Shown in pieces: positions 1 to 8,814 of a DNA stretch of 64,000 bases; positions within the stretch are counted from its first letter, which is position 1; each line of letters begins with the position of its first letter. Both the position numbers and the translations under genes were made by a program. The notes under the pieces are model-generated. The model had not been told where the DNA came from and ran no database searches. It saw nothing but the letters and a program-made list of their open reading frames with translations. Source of the stretch: Comamonas halotolerans (lineage in GTDB: Bacteria; Pseudomonadota; Gammaproteobacteria; Burkholderiales; Burkholderiaceae_C); assembly GCF_030162935.1 (NCBI RefSeq), contig NZ_JASAUZ010000056.1, positions 124,001-188,000 of the forward strand. Direction: 5' to 3'.

Positions 1-105
1 ACAGCCACTTCCTATGACTATGCTGTTCAGTATGTATCCGAAGATGCAGTTGTCACAACAGGTCCAGTAGTCGGGACAGTAACGTACACCCTTCGTTACG
101 AGTAA
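1..105 (+). CDS. C-terminal end of a chaperone-usher pilin subunit (partial)
   Basis: The window opens inside a reading frame whose last 34 codons end with TAA at 103-105. The residues alternate polar and hydrophobic and finish in VTYTLRYE, the kind of C-terminal beta strand with a penultimate aromatic region seen in pilins that a periplasmic chaperone caps. A chaperone gene and an usher gene follow directly, so this is most likely the major fimbrial subunit. The start and signal peptide lie outside the window. The identification rests mainly on context. Confidence 0.6.
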   Translation, partial: TATSYDYAVQYVSEDAVVTTGPVVGTVTYTLRYE

Positions 106-178
106 TTTTTATTATTCTCTGAGGCAATATCTTGCTTATGCAGGGTGTTGCCCTCATGAAAAGTCGAAGAGAAATAAA

Positions 179-931
179 ATGTTTTACATCATATTAAATA
201 AAATTAAAGTTTTTTCATTTTTTTGTTTTTTACTCTTCTCTTTCACCAGCGTTTCCAACGCTAGTGTAGTAATATCTGGAACACGCTTAATATATAATTC
301 TGAAGACAGTGCAAAAACTATTCAATTGAATAATAAAGATGTATTTCCCAATGTAGTTCAAGCATGGATAGACGTTGGAGATGAAGAGTCATCTCCAGAA
401 AATTCCAAAGCTCCATTTTTCTTGAGCCCAGCAATTTTCAGGATGGACGCAAACAGCGGGCAAAATCTTAGAATAATATTCACTGGCAGCGAATCACTAC
501 CTGAGGACAGAGAGTCACTATTCCATCTCAACGTCTTGCAAATTCCGCCACGCGACATTAAAAAATCCAATAAAAATCAAATGCTTCTGATGCTAAAAAA
601 TCGTCTAAAGTTATTTTATAGACCCAAAGGCATTTCAGGCAATCCTTCAGACTTATCAAAAAATATTATTTTCAAACTAAATCATAACAATAATATCTGG
701 AGTATTGACGTAGAAAACAAATCAGGCTATTTTGCTTCATTCGGCAATGCGGAAGTTGAATATCAAGAGGGTAGAGCCACCTTAAAACATAGCATGGTAG
801 CTCCGTACTCAAAAAAGACCTGGGAATTTGATACTCCATTTAAAAAACCAGAAGGACCTATAAGCATACGTACCCAACTCATTAATGACTATGGGGCAAG
901 AATAGATTTATCACAAAAATTAGATCATTAA
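179..931 (+). CDS. Periplasmic fimbrial chaperone (FimC/PapD type), first copy
   Basis: The 250-residue product begins with a signal peptide (hydrophobic residues about 10-28, ending near SNAS). The mature part has the two-domain immunoglobulin-like pattern of PapD/FimC chaperones. An early GTRLIY segment carries the conserved Arg, LPEDRESLF and an IPP segment lie about residues 105-125, and LKLFYRPKG carries the conserved Lys/Arg of the subunit-binding cleft. Such chaperones hold pilins in the periplasm until the usher takes them. The ATG at 179 is preceded by GAAGAGA. The gene sits 73 bases after the pilin end and 16 bases before the usher. Base composition is visibly AT-rich compared with sequence after 5.9 kb. 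A second chaperone lies at 4901-5638. Confidence 0.9.
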   Translation: MFYIILNKIKVFSFFCFLLFSFTSVSNASVVISGTRLIYNSEDSAKTIQLNNKDVFPNVVQAWIDVGDEESSPENSKAPFFLSPAIFRMDANSGQNLRIIFTGSESLPEDRESLFHLNVLQIPPRDIKKSNKNQMLLMLKNRLKLFYRPKGISGNPSDLSKNIIFKLNHNNNIWSIDVENKSGYFASFGNAEVEYQEGRATLKHSMVAPYSKKTWEFDTPFKKPEGPISIRTQLINDYGARIDLSQKLDH

Positions 932-947
932 GGTTATTAACAAGGGC

Positions 948-3542
948 ATGTCATTTTACTCCACCAAGATTCAATTTATTTTTATTTCCACCCTATCAAT
1001 AGCCGCCTACATTTCCAAGGCGGAGGCCGGAACATTCAATAACTCTGATTATCAGTTCGATGACACCTTATTAATGGGTTCAAACCTAGGAAAAGGCAGC
1101 ATCTCTCGGTTTAATCAAGATGATGCATTGGATGAAGGCAGATATCACGTAGATGTTTACGCGAATGGAAAATTCATCTCAACAGATAGTATTTTTTTCA
1201 AAAAAGGCATTGAAAATGGAGAATTGGCACCATGCTTTGATGAGAATTTCTATTCTCAAAAAATTGGAGCCAAGCGAAAGATTGAATCAGACTCAATATC
1301 CTGCCTGGAGCCCTACGAGCGCCTTCCAGGTGCAACATTTAGCTATGATCAGACATCGCAGAGACTAGAACTCACAATTCCACAGTCAGAATTGAACATT
1401 CGTCCAAGCGGGTATGTTGATCCAGGAGACTGGGCTCCTGGAGAAACCATGATCTTCGCCAACTACGATGCCAGCATATACAGGTCTGAGTTCAATGGAC
1501 TCTCATCTACAAATTCAAATTACGGATATATAGGCCTAAACAGCGGAATAAACTTCGGTCTTTGGCGCCTAAGACAACAATCTAGTTTTAATCACTCCAA
1601 TTTTGGAAATTATTCATACAACAGATGGAATTCAATTCGCACTTACGTGCAACGGGCGCTACCAAGTTTGCGTAGCGAACTTACACTAGGAGACAGTTTC
1701 ACGGATGGTCAATTATTTGGAAGTTTGGGATATCGAGGACTAAGAATTTCTTCCGATGATCGAATGCTACCAGCATCACACAGGAGCTATGCCCCAATCA
1801 TTAAAGGGGTTGCCAGATCAAATGCAAGAGTTGTCATCAGTCAGAATACAAAGAAAATTTATGAAACTACCGTAGCGCCTGGGCCATTTATTATTAATGA
1901 TTTATATGGAACCAACTACGCAGGTGATTTAGATGTTCAGGTTATAGAGACTGATGGAAGTATCAACTCTTTCACTGTGCCTTTTTCTTCTGTTCCTGAG
2001 TCGATGCGCCCTGGCCTTACTCGATATAGCTTTTCTTTGGGAAGTGCTCGTGGACGCGGTACTGACAATGATATATTTTCAAATATAACTTTACAGCGTG
2101 GACTAACGAATCAGCTGACAATAAACGCAGGAGCACAAGTAGCTGACGACTACTTGGCTTTACTTGGGGGGGCTGTTTTTGCTACAAAATATGGTGCGTT
2201 TGGTTTTAATACTACATTTTCAAATGCACGTGTAGAAAACAATGAGCGTAAGCAAGGCTGGCGAACAGGAGTCAATTACAGCCGAACTTTCTCCAGTACT
2301 GACACAACACTGACTTTGGCCGGATATCGATATTCAACTGAAGGCTACCGTGAGCTCAGTGATGTTCTCGGAGTAAGAAAATATTCTCATGATGAAAAAG
2401 TTTGGGACTCTGCCAGTCACAAGCAACGCGACCATCTTAGCTTACTAATAAATCAAAAACTTGGTGATTATGGAAGTCTTTATTTCTCCGGCTCCACAAG
2501 CTCTTATTATGGAGGGAAAAAGCACAATCGCCAAATTCAGTTTGGATATTCTAATTTTTATAGAAATATAAACTATAGTATTTCTTATACCAAGCAACGA
2601 ACTACGCAGTACAGTCAACTAGATTACGACCCACTCCGACCAGAAAATATTCAGAATAATTTTAGCAGCCATGGCCGCAGTAACAACGTGTTGGCAATAA
2701 CATTGACCTTCCCTCTTGGAAGTGGAAGTATGGCTCCATCGTTTCATACTACTGCAGCAAAAAGTTCGGGGGAGAGTTCTGCTACGCAGTACCAGACAGG
2801 TATCAGCGGAACCTTAGGAAAGGATCGCAATTTCAGTTATGGAATTAATGCTAGCCACGAAAACAACGGGGTCGGCAGCAACTGGAATGGAAATGTACAA
2901 CAGCGCTCGCGTTTTGCAACTTTTGGGGCGGGATATGCAGACGGTAAAAATTATCAACAAGTCAATGCTAGCGTCCGCGGTGCTCTCGTCGCACACAGAT
3001 ACGGCCTGACATTTGGTCCATATGTAGGAGAGACCTTTGCGTTGGTTGAGGCCAAAGGTGCTCAAGGAGCTGCAATTCGAGGGGGGCAGGGTGCAAAATT
3101 TAATTCCGCAGGCTTTGCTCTTGCGCCTTCACTGACGCCCTATCGCTACAACCCAATCAGTATTGATTCAAAAGGAATCAATGAAAATGCTGAGATGGTT
3201 GAAACTGAAAGAAAGATTGCTCCATATGCTGGAGCAACGGTTCATGTAAAGTTTAAAACTGTTTTCGGAAAAGCTTTACTCATCAATACACGCATGCCCG
3301 AAGGCTCTCCAATACCTTTAGGAGCCGATGTATTTGACAAAAATGGTTCAAATATTGGCATCGTTGGCCAAGGAGGGCAAATCTATATTCGGACTGACGT
3401 GGACAAAAGCACACTCAAAGTGAAATGGGGAAACTCTGAGGATGAACAATGTGTTCTAGCATACGACATCAAGGGTAAAACTCAAAACTACGGAATCTTG
3501 CGGTTTGATGCGATTTGCATGCTTCATCAAAGCAAGAATTGA
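948..3542 (+). CDS. Outer-membrane fimbrial usher (FimD/PapC family)
   Basis: The 864-residue protein has a signal peptide (about residues 1-27) and then the usher N-terminal domain, recognisable from FNQDDALDEGRYHVDVYANG. A long beta-barrel region with an internal plug follows (ADDYLALLG through the mid region), and C-terminal domains end near CVLAYDIKG...ICML with paired cysteines. The length is normal for the family (about 800-880). Ushers catalyse ordered pilus assembly and secretion at the outer membrane. The ATG at 948 follows ACAAGGG. The gene is the third of a five-gene fimbrial operon and shares its AT-rich composition, which suggests acquisition by transfer. Confidence 0.93.
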   Translation: MSFYSTKIQFIFISTLSIAAYISKAEAGTFNNSDYQFDDTLLMGSNLGKGSISRFNQDDALDEGRYHVDVYANGKFISTDSIFFKKGIENGELAPCFDENFYSQKIGAKRKIESDSISCLEPYERLPGATFSYDQTSQRLELTIPQSELNIRPSGYVDPGDWAPGETMIFANYDASIYRSEFNGLSSTNSNYGYIGLNSGINFGLWRLRQQSSFNHSNFGNYSYNRWNSIRTYVQRALPSLRSELTLGDSFTDGQLFGSLGYRGLRISSDDRMLPASHRSYAPIIKGVARSNARVVISQNTKKIYETTVAPGPFIINDLYGTNYAGDLDVQVIETDGSINSFTVPFSSVPESMRPGLTRYSFSLGSARGRGTDNDIFSNITLQRGLTNQLTINAGAQVADDYLALLGGAVFATKYGAFGFNTTFSNARVENNERKQGWRTGVNYSRTFSSTDTTLTLAGYRYSTEGYRELSDVLGVRKYSHDEKVWDSASHKQRDHLSLLINQKLGDYGSLYFSGSTSSYYGGKKHNRQIQFGYSNFYRNINYSISYTKQRTTQYSQLDYDPLRPENIQNNFSSHGRSNNVLAITLTFPLGSGSMAPSFHTTAAKSSGESSATQYQTGISGTLGKDRNFSYGINASHENNGVGSNWNGNVQQRSRFATFGAGYADGKNYQQVNASVRGALVAHRYGLTFGPYVGETFALVEAKGAQGAAIRGGQGAKFNSAGFALAPSLTPYRYNPISIDSKGINENAEMVETERKIAPYAGATVHVKFKTVFGKALLINTRMPEGSPIPLGADVFDKNGSNIGIVGQGGQIYIRTDVDKSTLKVKWGNSEDEQCVLAYDIKGKTQNYGILRFDAICMLHQSKN

Positions 3543-3555
3543 TGGGTAATTAAAA

Positions 3556-4911
3556 ATGCTTAAACTATTTTCACGAAATTTTTTCTTCATATTTACTGCA
3601 CTAACATTCAGCATGCCCACGTTAGCCACCTGTTACAGGGTCACGAGTGTAGGAAGTGCAACAACGACGAGCAACACTCAAATTCGCCCAGGGGAAGGGA
3701 GTGCCGCATCATTTAGTGCTTGCGATACTTGCAACGGCTCTCTGAGTTTACCAACAGTAATTAACGTCACTGACCCTAGCTTTCAACCTTATCCAACCTT
3801 AATTGCAAGTTCTGTCGTTCCATTTATATTATATGGAGATAGAGGTGGCTATGATCCAGAGCGAGTTTTTTATAGATGCGCCCCAGAAGATGCAGTTTAT
3901 GAGCAATTCTCGACAAATGCCGACAATCTGTACAGCGGTTGGTATAATGGTGGTGACAGTGTTGGTATATCAATCGGTTTGGAATCCGCATATAGAACAG
4001 CTTGGCCTAACGTCCTACTTCGGTTGACGCACGTAGAAACGGGTCAATTTTTTACAGATATATGGCATGAGCGCTTGCTTACTGGACTAGATATAGATTC
4101 AAGAGGGTTTCAACTAGTCAAAGCCAAAAATTTAAGCGCGATTAAAGCTGAACTTTTTAGTGCTCCATTAGAAAGTACGCGATACTACTCACCCTCTACC
4201 CCATCTCAGCTTTATAGCTACACTCAACCAGCAGGATATATTGCGATAAAAGGGCCTGGAATTTCCTCTCCTACTACAGGTAATTCACATGCTGTGGATT
4301 ATACTGGGTGGGCATCTTACTGGCCAGGTACAATTGGCTTGTACAACAATGTAACGCTTAAACGATACCCAACTTGTGCCGTAACCAACGTGACGCCTCA
4401 TATATTTTTCCCATCCATTTCTGTGGGCGAAATAAACAATGGAGATTCTCGAGAGGCTACGTTTGAAGTTGCCTTCAAATGCCAGACAGGAGCAACTTCC
4501 AGTGTCGCTTCCAATGGTACTGCATTGGGTGTGAAAGCTTCGGCAGGTTCACAAAGCGCTGCGGCCAGCCTTGGCTTAATCAATGCCAATGGTGGATTAA
4601 GTTATTTGGTTTCCGACCGTTATGGAACTAGTGGCTTTGCAAATGGTGTTGGTATAGTAATACTCCGTAATGGCCAACAGATCAACTTGCTTGCCAATGA
4701 AAACTCGGGACTGGGGAGCGCCAGTGCAAATGAAATGGGCTGGTACCCTGTCATAGGACCATCCTCTGATTTGATCAGCAGCTCTGATGGAATTGCACAA
4801 TACAGAGAACTATTCAGTGCTCGCTTAGAAAAGCTTCGAACTGGCACCCAGCCACCTGTGACTGCCGGAAAAGTAGAGGCAACCGCTGAAGTGGTGATCC
4901 GTGTACAGTAA
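3556..4911 (+). CDS. Two-domain fimbrial tip adhesin
   Basis: The 451-residue product has a signal peptide ending near PTLA and an N-terminal domain of about 270 residues rich in Cys pairs, Tyr and Trp. A C-terminal pilin-like domain starts around YPTCAVTNVTPH and ends in ATAEVVIRVQ. This plan (receptor-binding domain plus pilin domain, long compared with ordinary pilins) is that of FimH-like tip adhesins. The ligand cannot be predicted. The start lies 13 bases after the usher stop. The last codons overlap the start of the second chaperone by 11 bases. Confidence 0.75.
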   Translation: MLKLFSRNFFFIFTALTFSMPTLATCYRVTSVGSATTTSNTQIRPGEGSAASFSACDTCNGSLSLPTVINVTDPSFQPYPTLIASSVVPFILYGDRGGYDPERVFYRCAPEDAVYEQFSTNADNLYSGWYNGGDSVGISIGLESAYRTAWPNVLLRLTHVETGQFFTDIWHERLLTGLDIDSRGFQLVKAKNLSAIKAELFSAPLESTRYYSPSTPSQLYSYTQPAGYIAIKGPGISSPTTGNSHAVDYTGWASYWPGTIGLYNNVTLKRYPTCAVTNVTPHIFFPSISVGEINNGDSREATFEVAFKCQTGATSSVASNGTALGVKASAGSQSAAASLGLINANGGLSYLVSDRYGTSGFANGVGIVILRNGQQINLLANENSGLGSASANEMGWYPVIGPSSDLISSSDGIAQYRELFSARLEKLRTGTQPPVTAGKVEATAEVVIRVQ

Positions 4912-5638
4912 ATACTTATGGTCTGCAGCAGGACTGCATTTAATACTATGTTTTGTGTTGCCTGCATTTGCGGGCGTCACAGCTGAGCGCACGAGAATCA
5001 TCTTTGATGAAAACGACCGCGAAGGATCCGTTTTACTTGTCAATCAAAACCCCTATCCTGTATTAACGCAGGTATGGGTTGATGATGGAGAAATTTATCC
5101 AGACCCCACAAATTCACGTGGACCAGTACTACCATTACCCCCAATATTTAGATTATTTCCTGGGGAGCAACGGACCATTCGCTTAATTAAAACAGGTCAA
5201 CCCACGCCAAGCGATCGAGAATCTCTTTATTGGTTCAATATATACGAAATACCCCCAAAGAACAATCAGAAAATTGACTCTAACCAAGCAAAGATAACTG
5301 TCACCTTAAGAACCCAACTAAAGCTTCTGTACCGTCCGAAAGATCTTAAAGAAGATGCAGAACATGCTCCCAGAAAAATTGTTTTTAGAAAATTTCAGAC
5401 CAACAATTCAAAGTCTATAAAAATAGAAAACCCCACACCTTTTTATATAACAATCACTGGCGCAAAGCCAAACCAAACCAATAAAAACATCATCAATTCA
5501 ATATTAATACCACCGTTTGGTGTTATACAAACACCTCCTCTTCACGAAGAGGAATTTGAAAACATAAAAACCATAGATTACAGCTGGATAGATGATGGTG
5601 GCAATATAGATAGCCACAGCTTTGAATTTGAAGACTGA
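4901..5638 (+). CDS. Periplasmic fimbrial chaperone, second copy
   Basis: The 245-residue protein is again of PapD/FimC type: signal peptide (hydrophobic run to LPAFAG), AERTRIIFDENDREGSV with the conserved Arg, LYWFNIYEIPPK, and LKLLYRPKD with the cleft Lys/Arg. The only start that retains the signal peptide is GTG at 4901, inside the last codons of the adhesin gene, so translation is probably coupled. Having two chaperones flank usher and adhesin suggests one may serve the tip adhesin and the other the shaft pilin (inference). The sequence is AT-rich like the rest of the fimbrial locus. Confidence 0.88.
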   Translation: MYSKYLWSAAGLHLILCFVLPAFAGVTAERTRIIFDENDREGSVLLVNQNPYPVLTQVWVDDGEIYPDPTNSRGPVLPLPPIFRLFPGEQRTIRLIKTGQPTPSDRESLYWFNIYEIPPKNNQKIDSNQAKITVTLRTQLKLLYRPKDLKEDAEHAPRKIVFRKFQTNNSKSIKIENPTPFYITITGAKPNQTNKNIINSILIPPFGVIQTPPLHEEEFENIKTIDYSWIDDGGNIDSHSFEFED

Positions 5639-5905
5639 CTCCAAATTCATTCACAACAAACAACATCTAGGAATATCGAAAATTGAAACAGACTTATATG
5701 CTTGTTTTTGTTAAAGCAAAATAAGCAATTAAAATATTTGGACTTATTCCGCAATATACGTTCTAGCCAGAAATTCTCGTGCTTTGATCGATTCAGTGTA
5801 TCTCTTCAAGCTCAGTGTGATGTAGTTTGAATGGAAGATCTACTTCATCCCAGCAGCACAAAGACTAAATCTTTCGTTTTATGCAAAAAAGGATAGTTGG
5901 AGATT

Positions 5906-5936
5906 TGCACGTAACAGCTAAAATCCATTACGTGCA
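5906..5936. repeat. Inverted repeat downstream of scdA
   Basis: TGCACGTAA at 5906-5914 pairs with TTACGTGCA at 5928-5936, giving 9 perfect base pairs around a 13-base loop. It lies 25 bases beyond the scdA stop on that strand. It has no following T-run, so it could be a weak terminator or mRNA-end hairpin. Confidence 0.45.
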
Positions 5937-5938
5937 TC

Positions 5939-5950
5939 AGTCTCATCGTC
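5939..5950 (-). promoter_or_regulatory. Orphan half-operator, identical 12-mer to the tesA2 operator
   Basis: AGTCTCATCGTC here is repeated exactly at 13739-13750, where it includes the GACGATG half of the tesA2 operator (read on the minus strand). The partner GTC at six bases is missing here, and no gene starts nearby. It may be a remnant or chance. Confidence 0.3.
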
Positions 5951-5960
5951 TATTTAATTT

Positions 5961-7580
5961 TTAAACAGTCACAGGTAGTAATTGCTGAACAATATCCAGC
6001 AAATCACGTTTTTGCACCTTGTTTGATGCATTCACAGGCAGCGTGTCCAGCTGCACCACAAAACGCGGCACTTTGTAATTGGCCATATTGGCACGACACC
6101 AAGCAACGAAGGCATCCTTATCCAGTGTCTGACCTGCGCGAGTGACCACGCATGCACAACCGACCTCACCCATACGCTCATCCGGTATGCCGATTACGGC
6201 TACTTGCGCCACTGCGGGATGCTCACTGAGCATGCGTTCAATTTCTGCGGGATAGCAGTTAAATCCGCCCACGATGAACATATCCTTGAGACGGTCCGTG
6301 ATGCGCAGATAGCCACGCCCGTCCAAAACACCTACGTCCCCCGTATGCAGCCAGCCATCAGCGTCAATGGTTTCCGAGGTGGCCTTCGCATCTTCAAAGT
6401 AGCCCTTCATGATGTGATAGCCGCGAAGCAGCACCTCACCGGGCTGGCCTGCGGGTACGGCCTGACCATGCTCATCCACGCACTTGACTACTGTTCCCGG
6501 AAGCGCTTTGCCACACGTTGATGCCACGGTGTCGACATCATCGGAAGGGTGACAGCACGTCGCACAGCCTCCGCACTCCGTCAGTCCGTAGGCTGTGGTC
6601 ACATTCGCAATACCAAGCTCTTCGCGCATGCGGCGAATCAGAATGGGAGGCACCGTGGCGGCGCCAGTGACTGAGGAACGCAGTGAACTCAGGTCAAACT
6701 CCGCCAGCCTGGGATGACTGAGCATGGACAGGAACAAGGTTGGTGGGCCAGGAAGAAAACTGATCCGGTCGTCCTGAATGCGCCGCAAGATGGACTCAGC
6801 CTCGAACACCTGTTCGGGATAGACGGTAGCGCCTTGCAACAGCGCGGCAACCCAACCGGCTTTGTAGCCGAAGGTATGGAAGAAAGGATTGACGATAAGG
6901 TAACGGTCACCTTCGCCGAGGCCAACCACCTCAGACCATGCCTTGAACGCAAGGATTGTCGGCTCATGAGCACACATCACGCCTTTGGGCCTGCCTGTGG
7001 TGCCGGAGGTGAACATGAGGTCAGCGGTATCGGTGGGCTGCAGTTGCTGCTCACGGGCTGCTTGCTCCTGTGCCGAGGTATGCTGCGCTTGCGCCAGCAA
7101 CTGTGCCCAGGTCATATCGGCACTGGCACCCAGCTTGTCCCCCAGCACCACCACTTTGTGCAACGAAGCTGGACGCAGTTGACCCAGCAGATCCGGGTAG
7201 TAACTGCCCAGAAAATCACCCACGGTCACCAGTACCTTGGCTTTGCTGCGTTCCAGAATATCTGCCGCCTCGGCACCTTTCATGCGGGTATTGAGTGGCA
7301 CCAGCACGGCACCAGCCGCATGCACACCGCTAGCGGCAATCACCCACTCGCTCTGGTTGGGCGCCCAAATGGCCACACGGTCACCAAACTCCACACCCAG
7401 ACTCATGAACGCGCGCGCAAGCTGACAACTGAGTGCTCTGAGCTGCGCATACGACATTGTGCGCCCTGCCTCAACCACCGCAGGCCGATCGCCATAACGT
7501 GCTGCAGCAGCTGCCAACATGGCAGGCAGTGTCCGGGGCGCTGCGGCCTGTGCGGCTTCAAAAGTAGACATCTCAGACAT
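5961..7580 (-). CDS. scdA: Acyl-CoA synthetase for the C/D-ring propanoate (ScdA/FadD3-like)
   Basis: The 539-residue AMP-forming ligase has the P-loop [15 protein letters not shown] (about residue 190), the AYGLTECGG motif, the hinge/adenylate motif [19 protein letters not shown] and a C-terminal NKVQKRDL with the catalytic Lys. The start is taken as ATG 7580, three bases after the kshB stop and preceded by GGAGTAAGT; an upstream in-frame start would overlap kshB. Its place next to kshB-tesI-tesH matches ORF18 of C. testosteroni, which acts on 9,17-dioxo-hexanorandrostanoate (HIP). FadD3 of Mycobacterium does the same activation to HIP-CoA. It is the last gene of the tesA2 operon. The substrate is inferred from synteny and the symbol from memory of that literature. 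Confidence 0.82.
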   Translation of the reverse strand: MSEMSTFEAAQAAAPRTLPAMLAAAAARYGDRPAVVEAGRTMSYAQLRALSCQLARAFMSLGVEFGDRVAIWAPNQSEWVIAASGVHAAGAVLVPLNTRMKGAEAADILERSKAKVLVTVGDFLGSYYPDLLGQLRPASLHKVVVLGDKLGASADMTWAQLLAQAQHTSAQEQAAREQQLQPTDTADLMFTSGTTGRPKGVMCAHEPTILAFKAWSEVVGLGEGDRYLIVNPFFHTFGYKAGWVAALLQGATVYPEQVFEAESILRRIQDDRISFLPGPPTLFLSMLSHPRLAEFDLSSLRSSVTGAATVPPILIRRMREELGIANVTTAYGLTECGGCATCCHPSDDVDTVASTCGKALPGTVVKCVDEHGQAVPAGQPGEVLLRGYHIMKGYFEDAKATSETIDADGWLHTGDVGVLDGRGYLRITDRLKDMFIVGGFNCYPAEIERMLSEHPAVAQVAVIGIPDERMGEVGCACVVTRAGQTLDKDAFVAWCRANMANYKVPRFVVQLDTLPVNASNKVQKRDLLDIVQQLLPVTV

Positions 7581-7582
7581 AC

Positions 7583-8677
7583 TTACTCCGGGAATTTCAA
7601 ACGTAAAGTGGGGCTGGTGGGCACTGACTGGCACGACAGAATCCAGTGCTTGGCCAGGTCTTTGCTATCCAGCACATCGTTATGACGCATATGCACGGAG
7701 CCCTCCTGGATCTGACACATGCATGAAGCACACATGCCTGCCTGACAGGAGAACGGAAAGTTCACACCTGCACGTGTAGCGGCTTCCAACAGGGTTTCGC
7801 TGCCACCACAGGTGAATGCATAATCTTGCCCGTCCAGCCGTACCTGCACCTGGGCTTCATCCACAGAGACAGGGGCAGCCGCGGCTTCCTGCGCCATGGC
7901 TTGCTGGGTTTCCTCGTCAGGCAAGGAGACAAACCGCTCCACATGCACAGACTCTTCAGGCATGCCAGCCGCAGTCACGGCAGCTTGGGCTGCATCCATG
8001 AACGGGCCTGGACCACAAATGAACGCTTGCTGCATGCTTGCTACCCAGGGCTTGGCCCAGGCCTGCAACTGCGCTTGCGACGGCGCCCCTTGCACTGAAT
8101 CCAGCCAATGCACCACTTGAAGCCGATCCGGATACTGGGAAGCCAAGCGTTGCAGTTCAGCTTTGAAAATGACTGAGCGCTCATCGCGATTGGCGTAAAA
8201 CAGCACCACATAACCGCTGTGATCCTGCAACACCGTGCGCAAAATGGAAAACACGGGGGTCACGCCGCTGCCTCCTGCCATGAGCAGGAAGTTGCCTGAA
8301 AGATCCTTGGGTGAAAACAGACCGGATGGAGGCATCAACTCCACCTGATCGCCAACGCGCAACCTGTCGCAAACCCAGTTGGACCCACGGCCCTGATGCA
8401 CGCGTTTGACGGTGACGCGAAGCCCCTCATCCAAAGTCGGCGCGCTGGACATGGAATAGCAACGCGGAACATGCCGTCCATTGATCGGCAGGCGCAAGGT
8501 CAAAAACTGACCGGGACGGTACTGGAACTGGCTTGCCAGTTCTTCAGGCACATCAAACACCACAGATTTGGTGTCATGGGTTTCCTCAATCACCGCGCGT
8601 ACTTTCAACGGGTGGTACCGCGCCGCAAGTCCTGCCGCTGCACCGTCCACATTTGGGGGGATGGCTGTCTCCGTCAT
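7583..8677 (-). CDS. kshB: Reductase component of 3-ketosteroid 9-alpha-hydroxylase
   Basis: The 364-residue protein has an FAD domain (RCYSMSSAP), an NAD(P)H domain ([14 protein letters not shown]) and a C-terminal plant-type [2Fe-2S] ferredoxin with CQAGMCASC and a later ILSCQ cysteine. This FAD-NAD-ferredoxin order is that of KshB/HmpX-type reductases. It passes electrons from NADH to the Rieske oxygenase KshA, whose gene lies 44 kb away at 52259-53371. 9-alpha-hydroxylation together with 1-dehydrogenation opens ring B. The ATG at 8677 follows GAGTGAGAG. It lies 137 bases after tesI and ends 2 bases before scdA, as ORF17 does in C. testosteroni. Confidence 0.88.
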   Translation of the reverse strand: MTETAIPPNVDGAAAGLAARYHPLKVRAVIEETHDTKSVVFDVPEELASQFQYRPGQFLTLRLPINGRHVPRCYSMSSAPTLDEGLRVTVKRVHQGRGSNWVCDRLRVGDQVELMPPSGLFSPKDLSGNFLLMAGGSGVTPVFSILRTVLQDHSGYVVLFYANRDERSVIFKAELQRLASQYPDRLQVVHWLDSVQGAPSQAQLQAWAKPWVASMQQAFICGPGPFMDAAQAAVTAAGMPEESVHVERFVSLPDEETQQAMAQEAAAAPVSVDEAQVQVRLDGQDYAFTCGGSETLLEAATRAGVNFPFSCQAGMCASCMCQIQEGSVHMRHNDVLDSKDLAKHWILSCQSVPTSPTLRLKFPE

Positions 8678-8814
8678 CTCTCACTCATCTTTCTTAAGAA
8701 TTCTCTGCCTGTCACCATTGCTGATGTTCAAGCCCATGTCTGTGTCAACAGGTGCATCGCTGCCCTACCCCCAGATGTCTTGAATGTCACGGTCCATACT
8801 TCAAGGTTGCGCCA

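Larger units (their letters stand above)
5639..5960. other. AT-rich intergenic border between fimbrial and steroid loci
   Basis: These 322 bases lie between the end of the plus-strand fimbrial operon and the end of the minus-strand scdA gene. No coding frame is convincing. I see a hairpin at 5907-5935 and a half-operator at 5939-5950, and no clear intrinsic terminator with a T-run for the fimbrial operon. Confidence 0.6.

Noticed and set aside
6714-7685. Plus-strand open frame (323 codons) opposite scdA
   Set aside because: It is antisense to a ligase gene with all catalytic motifs; no independent support.
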